Positions 1-9,725 are shown, counted from the stretch's first letter. The stretch is DNA of 64,000 nucleotides from Calditrichota bacterium (GCA_013151735.1 JAADHR010000127.1:1-64000), one strand, 5' to 3'. Notes: generated from the letters alone by a model not told the origin. Made by a program: numbers and translations.

Positions 1-195
1 CGTGTGGAACTCCGCTTTCTGGAATCGGGACAGACCGGATCCGTGGATGTGGAAAAAATGAAAATGGACAAATTCCTGGACGATATTCAAACGGCTGCTC
101 ATGGAATTCGCCAGAGAGATTTTGAAGCCCGGCCGGATTATATGAGCTGCCGCTACTGCGCGTTTAATTCCATTTGCCCCAGCGTGCAGAGTTAA
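1..195 (+). CDS. C-terminal end of a PD-(D/E)XK (Cas4/AddB-like) nuclease, partial
   Basis: The reading frame is open from the first base of the window and stops at 193-195, so only the last 64 residues of a longer gene are visible. The tail contains a cysteine pattern C-x2-C-x5-C (residues CRYCAFNSIC) preceded by a helical stretch. This layout is typical of the iron-sulfur-cluster C-terminus of PD-(D/E)XK nucleases of the Cas4/AddB/RecB-C family. Those proteins trim DNA ends, often fused to or next to a UvrD-type helicase. It lies about 100 bp upstream of an SbcD/SbcC-like pair, which fits a DNA-end-processing role. The catalytic D/E/K residues would be upstream of the window, so the family call rests on the cysteine tail and on context. 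Confidence 0.6.
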   Translation, partial: RVELRFLESGQTGSVDVEKMKMDKFLDDIQTAAHGIRQRDFEARPDYMSCRYCAFNSICPSVQS

Positions 196-300
196 AGGAA
201 TTTTATTTTTTTGTTTTGGCTACAAAGGCACAGGGACGAAAAGATTTCCCGGTCCGGTTTTTCAATGAACAACCTATTCGAAAAAAGAGAGTAAAACCAC

Positions 301-1431
301 ATGGCTTTTAAGATTCTCCATTTTGCAGATGTTCATCTGGACATTTCATTTGCGGGAATGGGGTTCCCCGTAGACGTGGCCCGGCAGTACCGACAAGCCT
401 TGCGGGAAGCCCTTAAGCGTTTGATCGATATTGCCTTGCACGAAAATGTGGCAGCAGTAACGGTTGGCGGCGATTTGTACGAACAGGAACGGTTTACGGC
501 CGATACGGGTAATTTTCTGGCCGAGCAATTCGCTCGGTTGGGTGCCATTCCCGTGTTTATGGCCCCCGGCAATCACGATCCTTTGGTGCCGGACTCCCTT
601 TACCGTCAAACCAAATGGCCGGAAAATGTGACTATTTTTCCGCATCCCAAACTGGAACCCATTCCCCTTTCGGAAGACATTGTCCTGTGGGGGTTGGCCC
701 ACCCCTCGCCGTCGTGGCGGGAGGCACCCTTGAAAAAATTCAGGGTTCCTGACGATAGAATCCACATTTTACTGCTGCACGGGTCGGACATGTCCAGTGT
801 GCCGTCGAACAAGGTGACCCATGCGCCGTTTGTTCCGGAAGAAATCGGGCGGGCAGGATTTTCATTTGCCCTGTTGGGGCATTACCACCAGGGGCGGTTG
901 TCTCCGGAGGAAAACCCGATTTTGGCTTACCCGGGAAGCCCCGAGCCTCTTGCTTTTTGTGAATCGGGATTGCACGGGGCGGTTCTACTGGAGATTGAAA
1001 CGGGTGGCCTGTCCGCGCGCCACATCTCCACGAGCACCTACCAGTCGGTTCAAAAAAACGTAGCGGTTTCCGAACTGAGCAACCGGGACGCTATTCTGGC
1101 CAAAATTCACGAGGAACTTCGGGAACATGCCGGGCCAAAGGTCCTGGCTCGGGTGATTTTGGAAGGCACCCGGCATCCGGATGTGGCCTGGGATTTGGCC
1201 GTACTTCGGGAAAATCTGCCGGAAAATTTTTTACATGTTTTTCTGGAAGATCACACCCTTCCGGCTTTTCCGCTCGATGAGTTAAGAGAAGAAAAGACCG
1301 TTCGGGGTGAATTTGTGCGCCGTTTGCTGAGTGAGATGGAATCGGCTTCGGACGAGCAGAAAACGCTGATTAAAGATGCCCTTACATTCGGCCTGCTGGC
1401 GTTTGAAAAGAAAGAAATTGTGACGGATTAA
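301..1431 (+). CDS. YhaO/SbcD-like DNA repair metallophosphoesterase
   Basis: This 376-residue protein has all the calcineurin-like phosphoesterase metal motifs of the SbcD/Mre11 group: D10-x-H12 (FADVHLD), GGD58, GNHD (91-93), H160 in LLHG, and GHYH (193-196). These would hold two metal ions (Mn2+ in the family) for 3'-5' exonuclease or endonuclease cleavage of DNA ends. The length and the diverged C-terminal half are closer to Bacillus YhaO than to E. coli SbcD. The next gene is the matching YhaN/SbcC-type ATPase, so the two probably form a nuclease-ATPase complex. The gap to that gene is 222 bp and holds a dispersed repeat, so they may not be tightly co-translated. The ATG start has a purine-rich GAGAG upstream. 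Confidence 0.85.
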   Translation: MAFKILHFADVHLDISFAGMGFPVDVARQYRQALREALKRLIDIALHENVAAVTVGGDLYEQERFTADTGNFLAEQFARLGAIPVFMAPGNHDPLVPDSLYRQTKWPENVTIFPHPKLEPIPLSEDIVLWGLAHPSPSWREAPLKKFRVPDDRIHILLLHGSDMSSVPSNKVTHAPFVPEEIGRAGFSFALLGHYHQGRLSPEENPILAYPGSPEPLAFCESGLHGAVLLEIETGGLSARHISTSTYQSVQKNVAVSELSNRDAILAKIHEELREHAGPKVLARVILEGTRHPDVAWDLAVLRENLPENFLHVFLEDHTLPAFPLDELREEKTVRGEFVRRLLSEMESASDEQKTLIKDALTFGLLAFEKKEIVTD

Positions 1432-1454
1432 TCGCCGGGTTGCTCTAAAAGGGG

Positions 1455-1486
1455 TTTGCCCGCGAATTTTGCGAATTTTCACGAAT
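1455..1486 (-). repeat. Dispersed intergenic repeat, ATTCGTGAAAATTCGC family, copy 1
   Basis: Read on the minus strand, this stretch begins ATTCGTGAAAATTCGC and continues into ATTCGCGGGCAAA. The first 16 bases are identical to a copy at 19088, and a diverged copy is at 62188. A degraded fragment (ATTCGCG repeated) follows near 1581-1596. All copies lie between genes. The function is unknown. Confidence 0.6.
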
Positions 1487-1653
1487 GGGTTTTTTATTGA
1501 AATTAGATTTGTGTCGTGGAGTATTTTGACAGGATTTACGGGATATTTTTTTTGTCATAGCGAAAATGCACACATATTTCATTCGCGCATTCGCGGCTTT
1601 TAAAATGAGATTTTTAAGTGCCGCTGTTGCGCATTTTCTAAACGGACTATTCC

Positions 1654-4431
1654 ATGAAACTGATTCACGTATCTATTCAGGGCTTTGGAAAATTAGCCAC
1701 GCTGTCGGTTGATTTTTCACCGGCCCTCAATCTGGTGTGGGGTCCCAATGAAGCGGGGAAATCCACTTTTCAGCAGGCGATTTTGGCGGCCCTTTACGGA
1801 TTTTATCAGGGAAATCGAGCCAGCACGCTTGAAAAACAGGAGCACCTTCGCTTCAAACCCTGGACGCATGCCCACTACGGACTTCAACTGACCTACGCGC
1901 TGGAAAACGGCCGGCAGTTTCAGATTTTGCGCAATTTTGCTGACGATGATGTCCCCACAAAGGTGCTGGATGCACAGACCGGGAAGGACCTCACCCGGCA
2001 ATTCAAGGTTCGGCGCCACGGGAATATTTCATTTGCCGCCGAACACACCGGCCTCAGCCGGGAAATCTTTGAATCCACTGTTTTTGTCCGCCAGGCAGAG
2101 GTGAAATCCCTCCAAAATAAATCGGGGCTGGTGAATGAAATTATCAGCTTACTGGATTCCGGGACGACACAGACCTCTGCGGAAGAGGTGATTGCCTTTT
2201 TAGAGGGTCAAATTGCACGCGTTGGAAGTGACCGTGCCCGAATTAAACGGCTTCCCCTGGCTCAGGAGCGATTGAAGAAACTGCAGGCGGAGTACGACGC
2301 CTTGCTTCGCGCCAGAGAATCCCTTCACGACGCCGTGCTGCAAAAACAGGACATGGAGCGCACCCTTCAGAAGGATCGAACCAAATTACTGCAATACCAG
2401 TATTTAATTCTCGATAAACGGATCCTCGAGCTTGATCAGAACCTGAAGCGTTCGGAAGACATTCGGGACCGGCTCAAATCCCTTCAGGAAAAAATAAACG
2501 CACTTAAAGCGGGGGAACCCATTTCGGATGCCCTTCGGGAGGGAATTGTCCGAAAATTTCAGACGCTGGACAATCAAAAAGAGCAGATCGAAGAAATTCG
2601 GGAGAAGATTGCCCAACAGCAAAGCGTGGTCAAGGGACTTTTTAACGCGTTGTCAGAATATGCGGGCATGGAAAAACTGGCAGAGTTTTTGTCCTACGAT
2701 GAATTTGCCGCTCTTCAGGCACGGTGGGAGGTGGCGCATCGTGCCTTTGGGAATGCAGCCCGGGAGTACGATGAGGAAGTAAAGCGGCTGAGGTCTCAGA
2801 ACCTGGATGTGGAGCGTTTACAGCGGATTTACCAGTTGAGTGCGGAAGACTCCCGCGCCCTCCGCCAGCAGGAAGAAGACCTGGAGCGTTTGCAGCGGGA
2901 TATCCGGAATCTGGAATGGGAACAAAAAGAGCTGGCTCAAAAGGCCCCCTTTACGAAAACAATGCGGTGGGGATTTTCCGGCCTTGGATTTGTGGGAATG
3001 GTGGGCGTTTTCTTGTCGTTGGTGTGGGGTTTGGCTCCATGGGGGGCCATTGCCGGCGGCAGTTTGGCCATTCTCGCGGCAGCGGGCTTTTTCATTTATT
3101 CACAAAAGCAGAAACGCCACTCAAACAGCCTGAACGACCTGATTACGAATTTGAATGGTCTCATTGCCCGGAAAAATGACCTCGAGTCCGATTATCGCTC
3201 CCGACTAACTGATCTGGGCGTGGAAAATTTCAGGGATTTATTGGAGAAACGGCTTCAATTTGAAGGCCTGTCCCGAAAGGCGGATGCCCGCCAGCGGGCA
3301 CGGGAGGAACTGGATTCGGTGGAGTTTCAGCTCCTGAAATACCTCGGGTCGATCGGGGTCCAGTCCCTATCGGAGGAGGAGCTAAAAACGATTGGCAGCC
3401 AGTTCAAATCCTATTTTGGTTTGAAGGAGCAATTCGATCGGGAAAAACGGATTCTGGAAGAGGCCCGCAAAGATCTCGTGCGTGTTCAGGATCGGCTGGA
3501 ACTGACCCGTGAATCTCTTCTGGAGAGACTGCAGGAGGCCGGAATTCGCGAGAAGGATCTGGAAAAGGCGCTGCAGCAGTTTAAAAAGCTGCTTGAAAAG
3601 CGGAAGGAAAGGGATCGGCTCCAGCGGGAAGCGGAAAAATTGCAGTCGGAACTGGAGGGTCTTTTTTCCGGAAAATCCGAAGCCGAATGGCAGCAGCAGC
3701 GACAGGAATGGCAGCAGCAGCGGGACGCTTTGGTGGCGCATCATCCGGAATTAAAGGGGCTTTCCTCGGGGTGGACGTCGCAGAAGCTTTTGCACGAATA
3801 CACCACCCTCGACCAGCGGCGGCAGGAGCTTGAAAAGCAGATCGAAGGTTTGAAAGCGACCATTCAAACGGTACTGACTGCGCACCGGCCGCAGGCGGAG
3901 ATTGAAGAGGAACTGGCTCAGGCCGACCGTGACGTGCGGCAGCTTCTGAATGTGCGGCATGCTCTGGAAAAGGCTCGCACCACTCTTCGGGATGTCATGG
4001 AAAGCTACCATCGGGATCTGGCACCCATGCTTAATCAAAGCGTTGGAGACGGGCTTCGCCTGGTTACAGGGGAGCGGTACAGCGATGTCCGAATCGACCC
4101 GGAAACCTTCCGTGTAAACCTTGTTGTTCCCGAAACCGGAGAGGTTCAGCCATCGGAGAAGCTCAGCCTTGGGACGCAGGAACAGATTTATTTGCTGCTC
4201 CGTGTGGCGATCGCCAGAGTGCTGAGTGAGAATGCTGAACCTTTGCCTCTCATTCTGGACGACCCCTTTGTGCATTTTGATCACCAGCGGCTGCTGAATA
4301 TGTTGGAATTTTTGACTAAATTATCGGAAAAAAATCAGGTTATTCTCTTTACAAAAGATGAAGATGTTGCGGCCTGGATCAAAAGACACGTGGAGCCCGA
4401 GCGAAGAATGATTCTGGAGATGAACGGGTAG
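1654..4431 (+). CDS. YhaN/SbcC-like AAA ATPase with membrane hairpin in its coiled coil
   Basis: This 925-residue SMC-type ATPase has its Walker A motif at residues 30-38 (GPNEAGKST), a signature-like LSLGTQEQ near residue 836, and Walker B with D-loop near the C-terminus (LILDDPFVHFD). Between them are two long Gln/Glu/Arg-rich coiled-coil arms. At the apex, residues about 440-483, there is no Cys-x-x-Cys zinc hook. Instead two hydrophobic segments separated by a short turn look like a transmembrane hairpin. B. subtilis YhaN has the same plan. The inferred role is to drive the phosphoesterase encoded upstream in DNA-end or chromosome processing, possibly at the membrane. Only 23 bp separate its stop from the end of the convergent kinase gene. 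Confidence 0.85.
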   Translation: MKLIHVSIQGFGKLATLSVDFSPALNLVWGPNEAGKSTFQQAILAALYGFYQGNRASTLEKQEHLRFKPWTHAHYGLQLTYALENGRQFQILRNFADDDVPTKVLDAQTGKDLTRQFKVRRHGNISFAAEHTGLSREIFESTVFVRQAEVKSLQNKSGLVNEIISLLDSGTTQTSAEEVIAFLEGQIARVGSDRARIKRLPLAQERLKKLQAEYDALLRARESLHDAVLQKQDMERTLQKDRTKLLQYQYLILDKRILELDQNLKRSEDIRDRLKSLQEKINALKAGEPISDALREGIVRKFQTLDNQKEQIEEIREKIAQQQSVVKGLFNALSEYAGMEKLAEFLSYDEFAALQARWEVAHRAFGNAAREYDEEVKRLRSQNLDVERLQRIYQLSAEDSRALRQQEEDLERLQRDIRNLEWEQKELAQKAPFTKTMRWGFSGLGFVGMVGVFLSLVWGLAPWGAIAGGSLAILAAAGFFIYSQKQKRHSNSLNDLITNLNGLIARKNDLESDYRSRLTDLGVENFRDLLEKRLQFEGLSRKADARQRAREELDSVEFQLLKYLGSIGVQSLSEEELKTIGSQFKSYFGLKEQFDREKRILEEARKDLVRVQDRLELTRESLLERLQEAGIREKDLEKALQQFKKLLEKRKERDRLQREAEKLQSELEGLFSGKSEAEWQQQRQEWQQQRDALVAHHPELKGLSSGWTSQKLLHEYTTLDQRRQELEKQIEGLKATIQTVLTAHRPQAEIEEELAQADRDVRQLLNVRHALEKARTTLRDVMESYHRDLAPMLNQSVGDGLRLVTGERYSDVRIDPETFRVNLVVPETGEVQPSEKLSLGTQEQIYLLLRVAIARVLSENAEPLPLILDDPFVHFDHQRLLNMLEFLTKLSEKNQVILFTKDEDVAAWIKRHVEPERRMILEMNG

Positions 4432-4454
4432 GTTCTGGGGTGCCGGGGATTTTT

Positions 4455-7400
4455 TTAGTGGGGTGATGCCACAACCCGGTCGGACTGAAGATGATGGACC
4501 CCGTTGGAATCCAGTGAATCCCGCACTTTTTGAAGGAACTCTTCGCTGTCAAAGGGTTTGGGCACGACGTCAATTTTTCCGCTGTAGTTTTCAAATGTAA
4601 TTTGACCTGCACTATATCCGGAAACAAAGAAAAATTTTTGAGAAGGCTTGAGCCGGAGGATCTCCTGAATAAGCTGGGGACCGCTCATTTGCGGCATAAC
4701 AACGTCTGAAATCACCAGGTCAATTTGTTCCATTTTTTCCTGGAATATTGTGAGCGCTTCAACGCCGTCCGTTGCAGGAATAACGGTGTAGCCCTTGGAC
4801 CCCAGAATTCGAATGGCCGTTTTTCTCACAAAATCTTCGTCCTCAACAAAAAGGATACGTTCATTCCCGCTTACATGATTTTTTGTCTTCTCCGGAGCAG
4901 TCTTTTGTTTCTCTTCCTGAATGGCCGGAAAATAAATCTTAAAGGTTGTCCCCTGCTTGGGATCGGAGTATACGTGAATAAACCCGTTGTGCGATTTCAC
5001 TATTCCGTACACAACCGAAAGCCCAAGACCGGTTCCTTTTCCCAGTTTTTTGGTTGTGAAGAAGGGATCAAAAATCTTGTCGATAAATTTCTTGGGAATT
5101 CCGGTTCCTGTGTCTGAAACGCTCAATAAAACGTAGTTTCCGGGTTGAGCGTACGTGTGGAACGCCTGATAGGCCTCCGAAATGGTGATCGGTTTGGTTT
5201 CAATACTGATGGTGCCGCCCTGGGGCATGGCGTCGCGTGCATTGATGGAAAGGTTCAGTAAAATCTGGTGAATTTGTTCCGGATTAGCCAAAATATGACT
5301 GACGGGGTGAGTTGTGATTTGAAATGAAATATTCTCCCGAAATGTCCGTTGAAAAAGTTTTATGGATTCCTTGACGAAGTGATTCAAGTTCAGTATTTCT
5401 TTCGTTACATTATTTTTGCGGCTAAAGGTTAGTAATTGATGAATCAGCCGGGCCGCCCGTTCTCCAAGTTCCACAATTTGCCGGGCATCTTCATAAGACG
5501 GATGATCCGGGGACAGATCTTCAAGCATAAAATTGGCGCTTCCGATAATTCCCGTCAGGATATTGTTGAAATCGTGGGCAATTCCACCGGCCAAAATACC
5601 AATGCTTTCCATTTTTTGGGCCTGCAAAAGCTGCTGTTCCAGGCGTTTCCACTCTGAGATGTTTTGATGAATTCCCTCAATGTACCGCCACTCCTTGTTC
5701 TCACCGAATTCCACCCGAAAATTTGATTGGACGATAATTTCTGACTGGTCGCGGCACTTAAATGTCGCTTCAAAATTTGTAATCCGTCCTGACTTTTTTA
5801 ATTTCTTCAGAAGATCGTCAAATTCATCGGGGTTTTTCAGCAATTGCCTGAAATTCATCCGAAGCAATTCATCGTCGTTGGAATAGCCGAGCATATGAAT
5901 CAGCGTGGGATTGGCGGTTAAAAATGAGCCGTCCGGAAAGAATTGTGAAATTCCAATCAGGGCGCTTTCAAAAAGATGGCGATAGCGACTTTCGGATTCC
6001 TTGAGGCTTTGCTCCGCTTTTTCACGAAATGAGAGATCCCGGATGATATCCAATAAGGCAATTCGCCCGTTGTACGTAATTTGACTGACCGAGATTTCAA
6101 TGGGAATTTCTCTCCCGTCTTTGTGTACGGCCTTAACGGTGTAAACGGGAGGTGCCGGTTTTCCCGCCATTCGACTTTTGTAGAATTTGCTTACCGTTGG
6201 CAGAGACTCCGGACTGACGAAGGGAATAAAGGGCTGGTTTAAGATTTCCTCTTGCTTGTATCCCAGCATTCTGGCCAGTTGGGGGTTCACAAATTTGAAC
6301 ACCCCGTCCTGAACAATGGTTATACCGTCAGAAGCGTGTTCGACCAATGTGGCGTATTTTTGTTCGGATTCCTTTATTTCAGCAAAATAGAGTGCCCGCT
6401 CAATAGAAATGTTCGTCAGGCTCAAAAATGTCTGCAAATAAGCGAGGTCTTCATCGGAAAAGCCCTCGTTCTTTGTGGTATAAAGTGCAATGAATCCCAA
6501 TGGGAGATGTTTTTTAATAATGATCGGGAGAAAAATGGCCGATTTGTATCCCAATTCCCGGGCAGCTTTTTGATGTCTCTTGCAGAAACACGTCTCAAAA
6601 TCCTGAATTGTGAGCGGAACTTTGTTGTGAATACAGGATACCAGGATTTTCTCAAGACATTCCGACAAATTGTCGTCATTCAGAAGAAGCCGGATAAGTT
6701 TTTCTCCGCCCCCGTTCCAACTGTGGATGTGGATTTTTTTGTTTTCCAAATCCCGGGCAGCGATCCAGGCAAAAGGGAATGAAAAATTTTCCGTCAGAGC
6801 CTGGGTTACTTTATCGAAAATTCCCTCAAGGGAAATTTCCTGATTAATATCTTTTGAATACGTAATCAGGCGGCTTAAGAACACATGGTTGTGTTTCAGC
6901 TGATCCTCGTAAGATACCCGTTTCGTGATATCCAGGATGCTTCCCTGAATAAACTGGGACCCATCAGGAAAAGTAAGCAGTCGGGCGCTTTCCAGAGCGA
7001 AAAGCAAGGAGCCGTCTTTGCGTTTGAGGACAGATTCAAAATTATGAACCGAACCCTCTTTCGTTAATTTTTGAACAAATGCTTTTCTGTCTTCCAAATG
7101 CAGATAAATGCCTTCCGCAATGGCAATATTCATGAGCTCATCGGGGGACGTGTAGCCAAGCATCTTGGCGAAGGCCGGATTGACCTGAATAAATTTTCCG
7201 TCCAGGGTGCTCTGGTAAATGCCTTCGAGGGCTTCGGTAAAAAGGTCTCTGAATCTTCTTTCGGACTCCAGTATGCTTTGGGTGCGGCTGTCCAGCTCGT
7301 TGTTAAGGTCTTCCGTCCACCTGCGGTAGCTCCGGATAATAATAAGTGAAAGAAGAAGAATGACGATCAGAGAAATGATCCACAACAGCAGTTGCCGGGC

Positions 7401-8312
7401 ATAGGCTTGTTTTAACGGTCTGGAAAGCTCCGAACGCGGCCCGACAATAAACAAGCGGTAATTAAAACGGCCAATCTTAATATCCTGCCCCGCAACAAAA
7501 GAATTTCGGAAGAAGGGGAATTTTTGGAAAAGGGCGATCTCGTGATGCGCCTGAAAAGCGCGGGCAAGAGAATCTTTGCTGACGGTTATTCCCGTGATCG
7601 AAAGCAGATTCTTCCCTATGAAATCCCGGTTGTTGTGTGAAATAATTGTACCGTCTTTGTCAACCACAAAAATATGATCATTTTGATCATTTGAGGTGAT
7701 TAATTTATGAAAGAGGTCCGGGAGAAATTCCACCGGGATAAGCGCGGCCAGGGATCCTGAAAAAATGGCTTGTGCGTTTTTTTTCCGGAAAACCGGAACG
7801 TGCATGATGATGGCCTTATATCCCTGTATGGCCTGAATGGGTTTTGAAATGACAAATTTGTGCTGTGCCAGGATATACCGAACATGGGGTTGGTTTGAAA
7901 TGTTTCTTCCAATTGATGCGGGGTTGGGAGGAAAAACGGCAACCAAAACACCGTTTGAATCCATTCTCGAAATAGACTTTACGGAGGGGGCAAGCGCCGA
8001 ATACAGACTTTTTAAGGCAGGCTGCAGCTTGTCATAATCGGACGACTGGATCCGCGGATCAAGCGCGTAAAACCCCAATTCCTTATAGATTGAATTAAAG
8101 GTGTTCGAAAGATTGGTGCCAATTGCCCGCGCAATGGTCTGCTGTTCCTGCTGGAATTCCTGAATGAGCTGTTTCTGATTGGTCCGGTAAATCTTCAGGT
8201 TCAAAAATGAAATGAATCCCAGAAGGACAAAAATAATTCCAACGGTTAAAGGAAATACAAACCGCTTGTTTAAGAAATGAGGAAACAAATTCGGGAATTT
8301 TTGATATGTCAT
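4455..8312 (-). CDS. Membrane hybrid sensor histidine kinase (Cache-PAS-GAF-PAS-PAS-HisKA-HATPase-REC)
   Basis: This 1285-residue protein (start at ATG 8312; in-frame ATG 8324 and TTG 8333 are possible) has one membrane helix near residues 18-40, a roughly 250-residue Cache-like periplasmic sensor domain, and a second helix near 305-328. PAS, GAF, PAS and PAS domains follow (the PAS repeats carry FxxVNPxxxxMLGY cores). The HisKA box has H913 in GGIAHDFNNIL, followed by a HATPase domain (DTGTGIP and GTGLGLS) and a C-terminal receiver with phospho-acceptor D1203 in ISDVVMP. It should sense an external ligand and an internal redox or ligand cue, autophosphorylate, and pass phosphate to its own receiver. 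No separate response regulator or Hpt gene is nearby, so its output is unknown. It faces the repair genes convergently. Confidence 0.9.
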   Translation of the reverse strand: MTYQKFPNLFPHFLNKRFVFPLTVGIIFVLLGFISFLNLKIYRTNQKQLIQEFQQEQQTIARAIGTNLSNTFNSIYKELGFYALDPRIQSSDYDKLQPALKSLYSALAPSVKSISRMDSNGVLVAVFPPNPASIGRNISNQPHVRYILAQHKFVISKPIQAIQGYKAIIMHVPVFRKKNAQAIFSGSLAALIPVEFLPDLFHKLITSNDQNDHIFVVDKDGTIISHNNRDFIGKNLLSITGITVSKDSLARAFQAHHEIALFQKFPFFRNSFVAGQDIKIGRFNYRLFIVGPRSELSRPLKQAYARQLLLWIISLIVILLLSLIIIRSYRRWTEDLNNELDSRTQSILESERRFRDLFTEALEGIYQSTLDGKFIQVNPAFAKMLGYTSPDELMNIAIAEGIYLHLEDRKAFVQKLTKEGSVHNFESVLKRKDGSLLFALESARLLTFPDGSQFIQGSILDITKRVSYEDQLKHNHVFLSRLITYSKDINQEISLEGIFDKVTQALTENFSFPFAWIAARDLENKKIHIHSWNGGGEKLIRLLLNDDNLSECLEKILVSCIHNKVPLTIQDFETCFCKRHQKAARELGYKSAIFLPIIIKKHLPLGFIALYTTKNEGFSDEDLAYLQTFLSLTNISIERALYFAEIKESEQKYATLVEHASDGITIVQDGVFKFVNPQLARMLGYKQEEILNQPFIPFVSPESLPTVSKFYKSRMAGKPAPPVYTVKAVHKDGREIPIEISVSQITYNGRIALLDIIRDLSFREKAEQSLKESESRYRHLFESALIGISQFFPDGSFLTANPTLIHMLGYSNDDELLRMNFRQLLKNPDEFDDLLKKLKKSGRITNFEATFKCRDQSEIIVQSNFRVEFGENKEWRYIEGIHQNISEWKRLEQQLLQAQKMESIGILAGGIAHDFNNILTGIIGSANFMLEDLSPDHPSYEDARQIVELGERAARLIHQLLTFSRKNNVTKEILNLNHFVKESIKLFQRTFRENISFQITTHPVSHILANPEQIHQILLNLSINARDAMPQGGTISIETKPITISEAYQAFHTYAQPGNYVLLSVSDTGTGIPKKFIDKIFDPFFTTKKLGKGTGLGLSVVYGIVKSHNGFIHVYSDPKQGTTFKIYFPAIQEEKQKTAPEKTKNHVSGNERILFVEDEDFVRKTAIRILGSKGYTVIPATDGVEALTIFQEKMEQIDLVISDVVMPQMSGPQLIQEILRLKPSQKFFFVSGYSAGQITFENYSGKIDVVPKPFDSEEFLQKVRDSLDSNGVHHLQSDRVVASPH

Positions 8313-8567
8313 ACGACGAATCATCCTTGACAAAATTAATAAAGGTCTCCCATAACCCGCCGCTTATGGTTGAGCAACCGCAGGGAATCCATTTCCCCGG
8401 GCAGTTTCCAATTGTGTATTTTCAACCAGCAGCTCCTTTCTCCGTGACCATTTAATTGCTGGAGAACGGTGATATCAAAGTCCCCGTAATTATTAATCGG
8501 CACATACCCCGATTTAATGAAATAAGAAATTCAGTTGAATGTCAAGTTAATTTTTTGTAAAATAGGC

Positions 8568-8573
8568 TATAAT
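8568..8573 (+). promoter_or_regulatory. Perfect -10 hexamer in the 368-bp divergent intergenic region
   Basis: The 8313-8701 region separates the minus-strand kinase from the plus-strand exonuclease. A TATAAT hexamer lies at 8568-8573 facing the exonuclease gene, without a convincing -35 at 16-18 bp. On the minus strand a TTGACA occurs at 8545-8540 facing the kinase, again without a good -10 partner. I see no ORF or RNA gene in the region. Both are weak promoter candidates. Confidence 0.3.
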
Positions 8574-8701
8574 GTATTAATCGAATTCATTTTTGAGAAA
8601 ACACGCTTAGCGAATAGAATTGACAGGGTTTACAGAATACTCAGGAAGATGATCTTTTTCGTAAAACGATTGAGAATGACCATGAAAAACACAGCCCCCA
8701 A

Positions 8702-9508
8702 ATGCAAAAGAATCTTCACATAAAATCTGAGCTGGTTCGGAAAGCCATCCGCGTCCTAAAGGAAAATCCTGACGGCATTCCCTGCAAAGAATTGGCAGAA
8801 TATCTGTTCCAGATGGAAAATATAACAGAGGCACTCGGGCTGAAATTACTGCAGGCACTTTTGGGAGAAGACGCCCGTTTTCAGCTCGTGGATGGACGAT
8901 GGCTTTTTGGCCGTACCGAATTCTGTTTGACCGTCTCGCTTGCGGAAACAACGTTTGTTGTTCTGGATGTGGAAATTATCGGCCGCGGAAAATCATCGAA
9001 AATCGTGGAATTGGCCGCTTTTAAGGTAAAAGGAGGGGCCGTACAGGATGAATTCTATTCCCTGGTCAATCCGGGCCGCCCTCTTTCCCCCGGCTGGACG
9101 GGTCCCTCTCGATTTGCAGGTGAAGCCCTGGAACAGGCACCCGATAGTTCTGTTGTTTTACAAAAATTTGCGGATTTTGCAGAAAATGCCGTACTGGTTG
9201 CCCATAATGCCCGATTTGATATTCGCGTTTTGAATCTTGAATGGAGCCGGGTAACCCACTTCCGCCTGGCTGCCCCGGTCATTGACACGTTGATTCTCTT
9301 TAAAAAGTGGCTCCCGGGCCTGGACGCCTACACCCTTCCCCACGTAGCCGCCTATTTTGGAATCGACCTGCCGCAGCACCACCGCGCCCGCAGTGATGCA
9401 CTGACCCTGTGCCGGATTTTCAATCGCATGCTGCAGCGCCTGGAGAATCAAGGTGTTCAAACCCTGGACCAATTGCAGGATTCCTTTTTACCGGGAATAG
9501 GCGAGTAA
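8702..9508 (+). CDS. DnaQ-like 3'-5' exonuclease with N-terminal helical domain
   Basis: This 268-residue protein has a DEDDh exonuclease domain from about residue 83. Motif I is D89-V-E91 in VVLDVE, motif II is H168-N-x2-F-D173, and motif III is H227 with D232 (HRARSD). These are the residues that bind two metal ions in Pol III epsilon-type exonucleases. The usual TETTG run after motif I reads VEIIG here, but the acidic pair is kept. The first 75 residues are helical, look like a small winged-helix or protein-binding module, and are absent from plain DnaQ. It could be a Pol III proofreading subunit or a free-standing exonuclease. It stands alone between a kinase and the mraZ promoter. Confidence 0.8.
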   Translation: MQKNLHIKSELVRKAIRVLKENPDGIPCKELAEYLFQMENITEALGLKLLQALLGEDARFQLVDGRWLFGRTEFCLTVSLAETTFVVLDVEIIGRGKSSKIVELAAFKVKGGAVQDEFYSLVNPGRPLSPGWTGPSRFAGEALEQAPDSSVVLQKFADFAENAVLVAHNARFDIRVLNLEWSRVTHFRLAAPVIDTLILFKKWLPGLDAYTLPHVAAYFGIDLPQHHRARSDALTLCRIFNRMLQRLENQGVQTLDQLQDSFLPGIGE

Positions 9509-9725
9509 AATTTGACCCGCTTCGGTCCGCATATTCAGTTGTAAAAATAGGGGGAAAGAATAGGAAAGTTGGGAGATGATTGACCATCGAATCCTGCCCA
9601 GAATTGTCTCTTTTTTATGACATTCCGCTCCCTTCCTCCGGGATGCTTTACTCCGTCGAATCTGCTTGAAAAACAATAAGATGTGCCTCGAAATGTGAAT
9701 TTTTGGTAATATTCAGATTTTTCAC

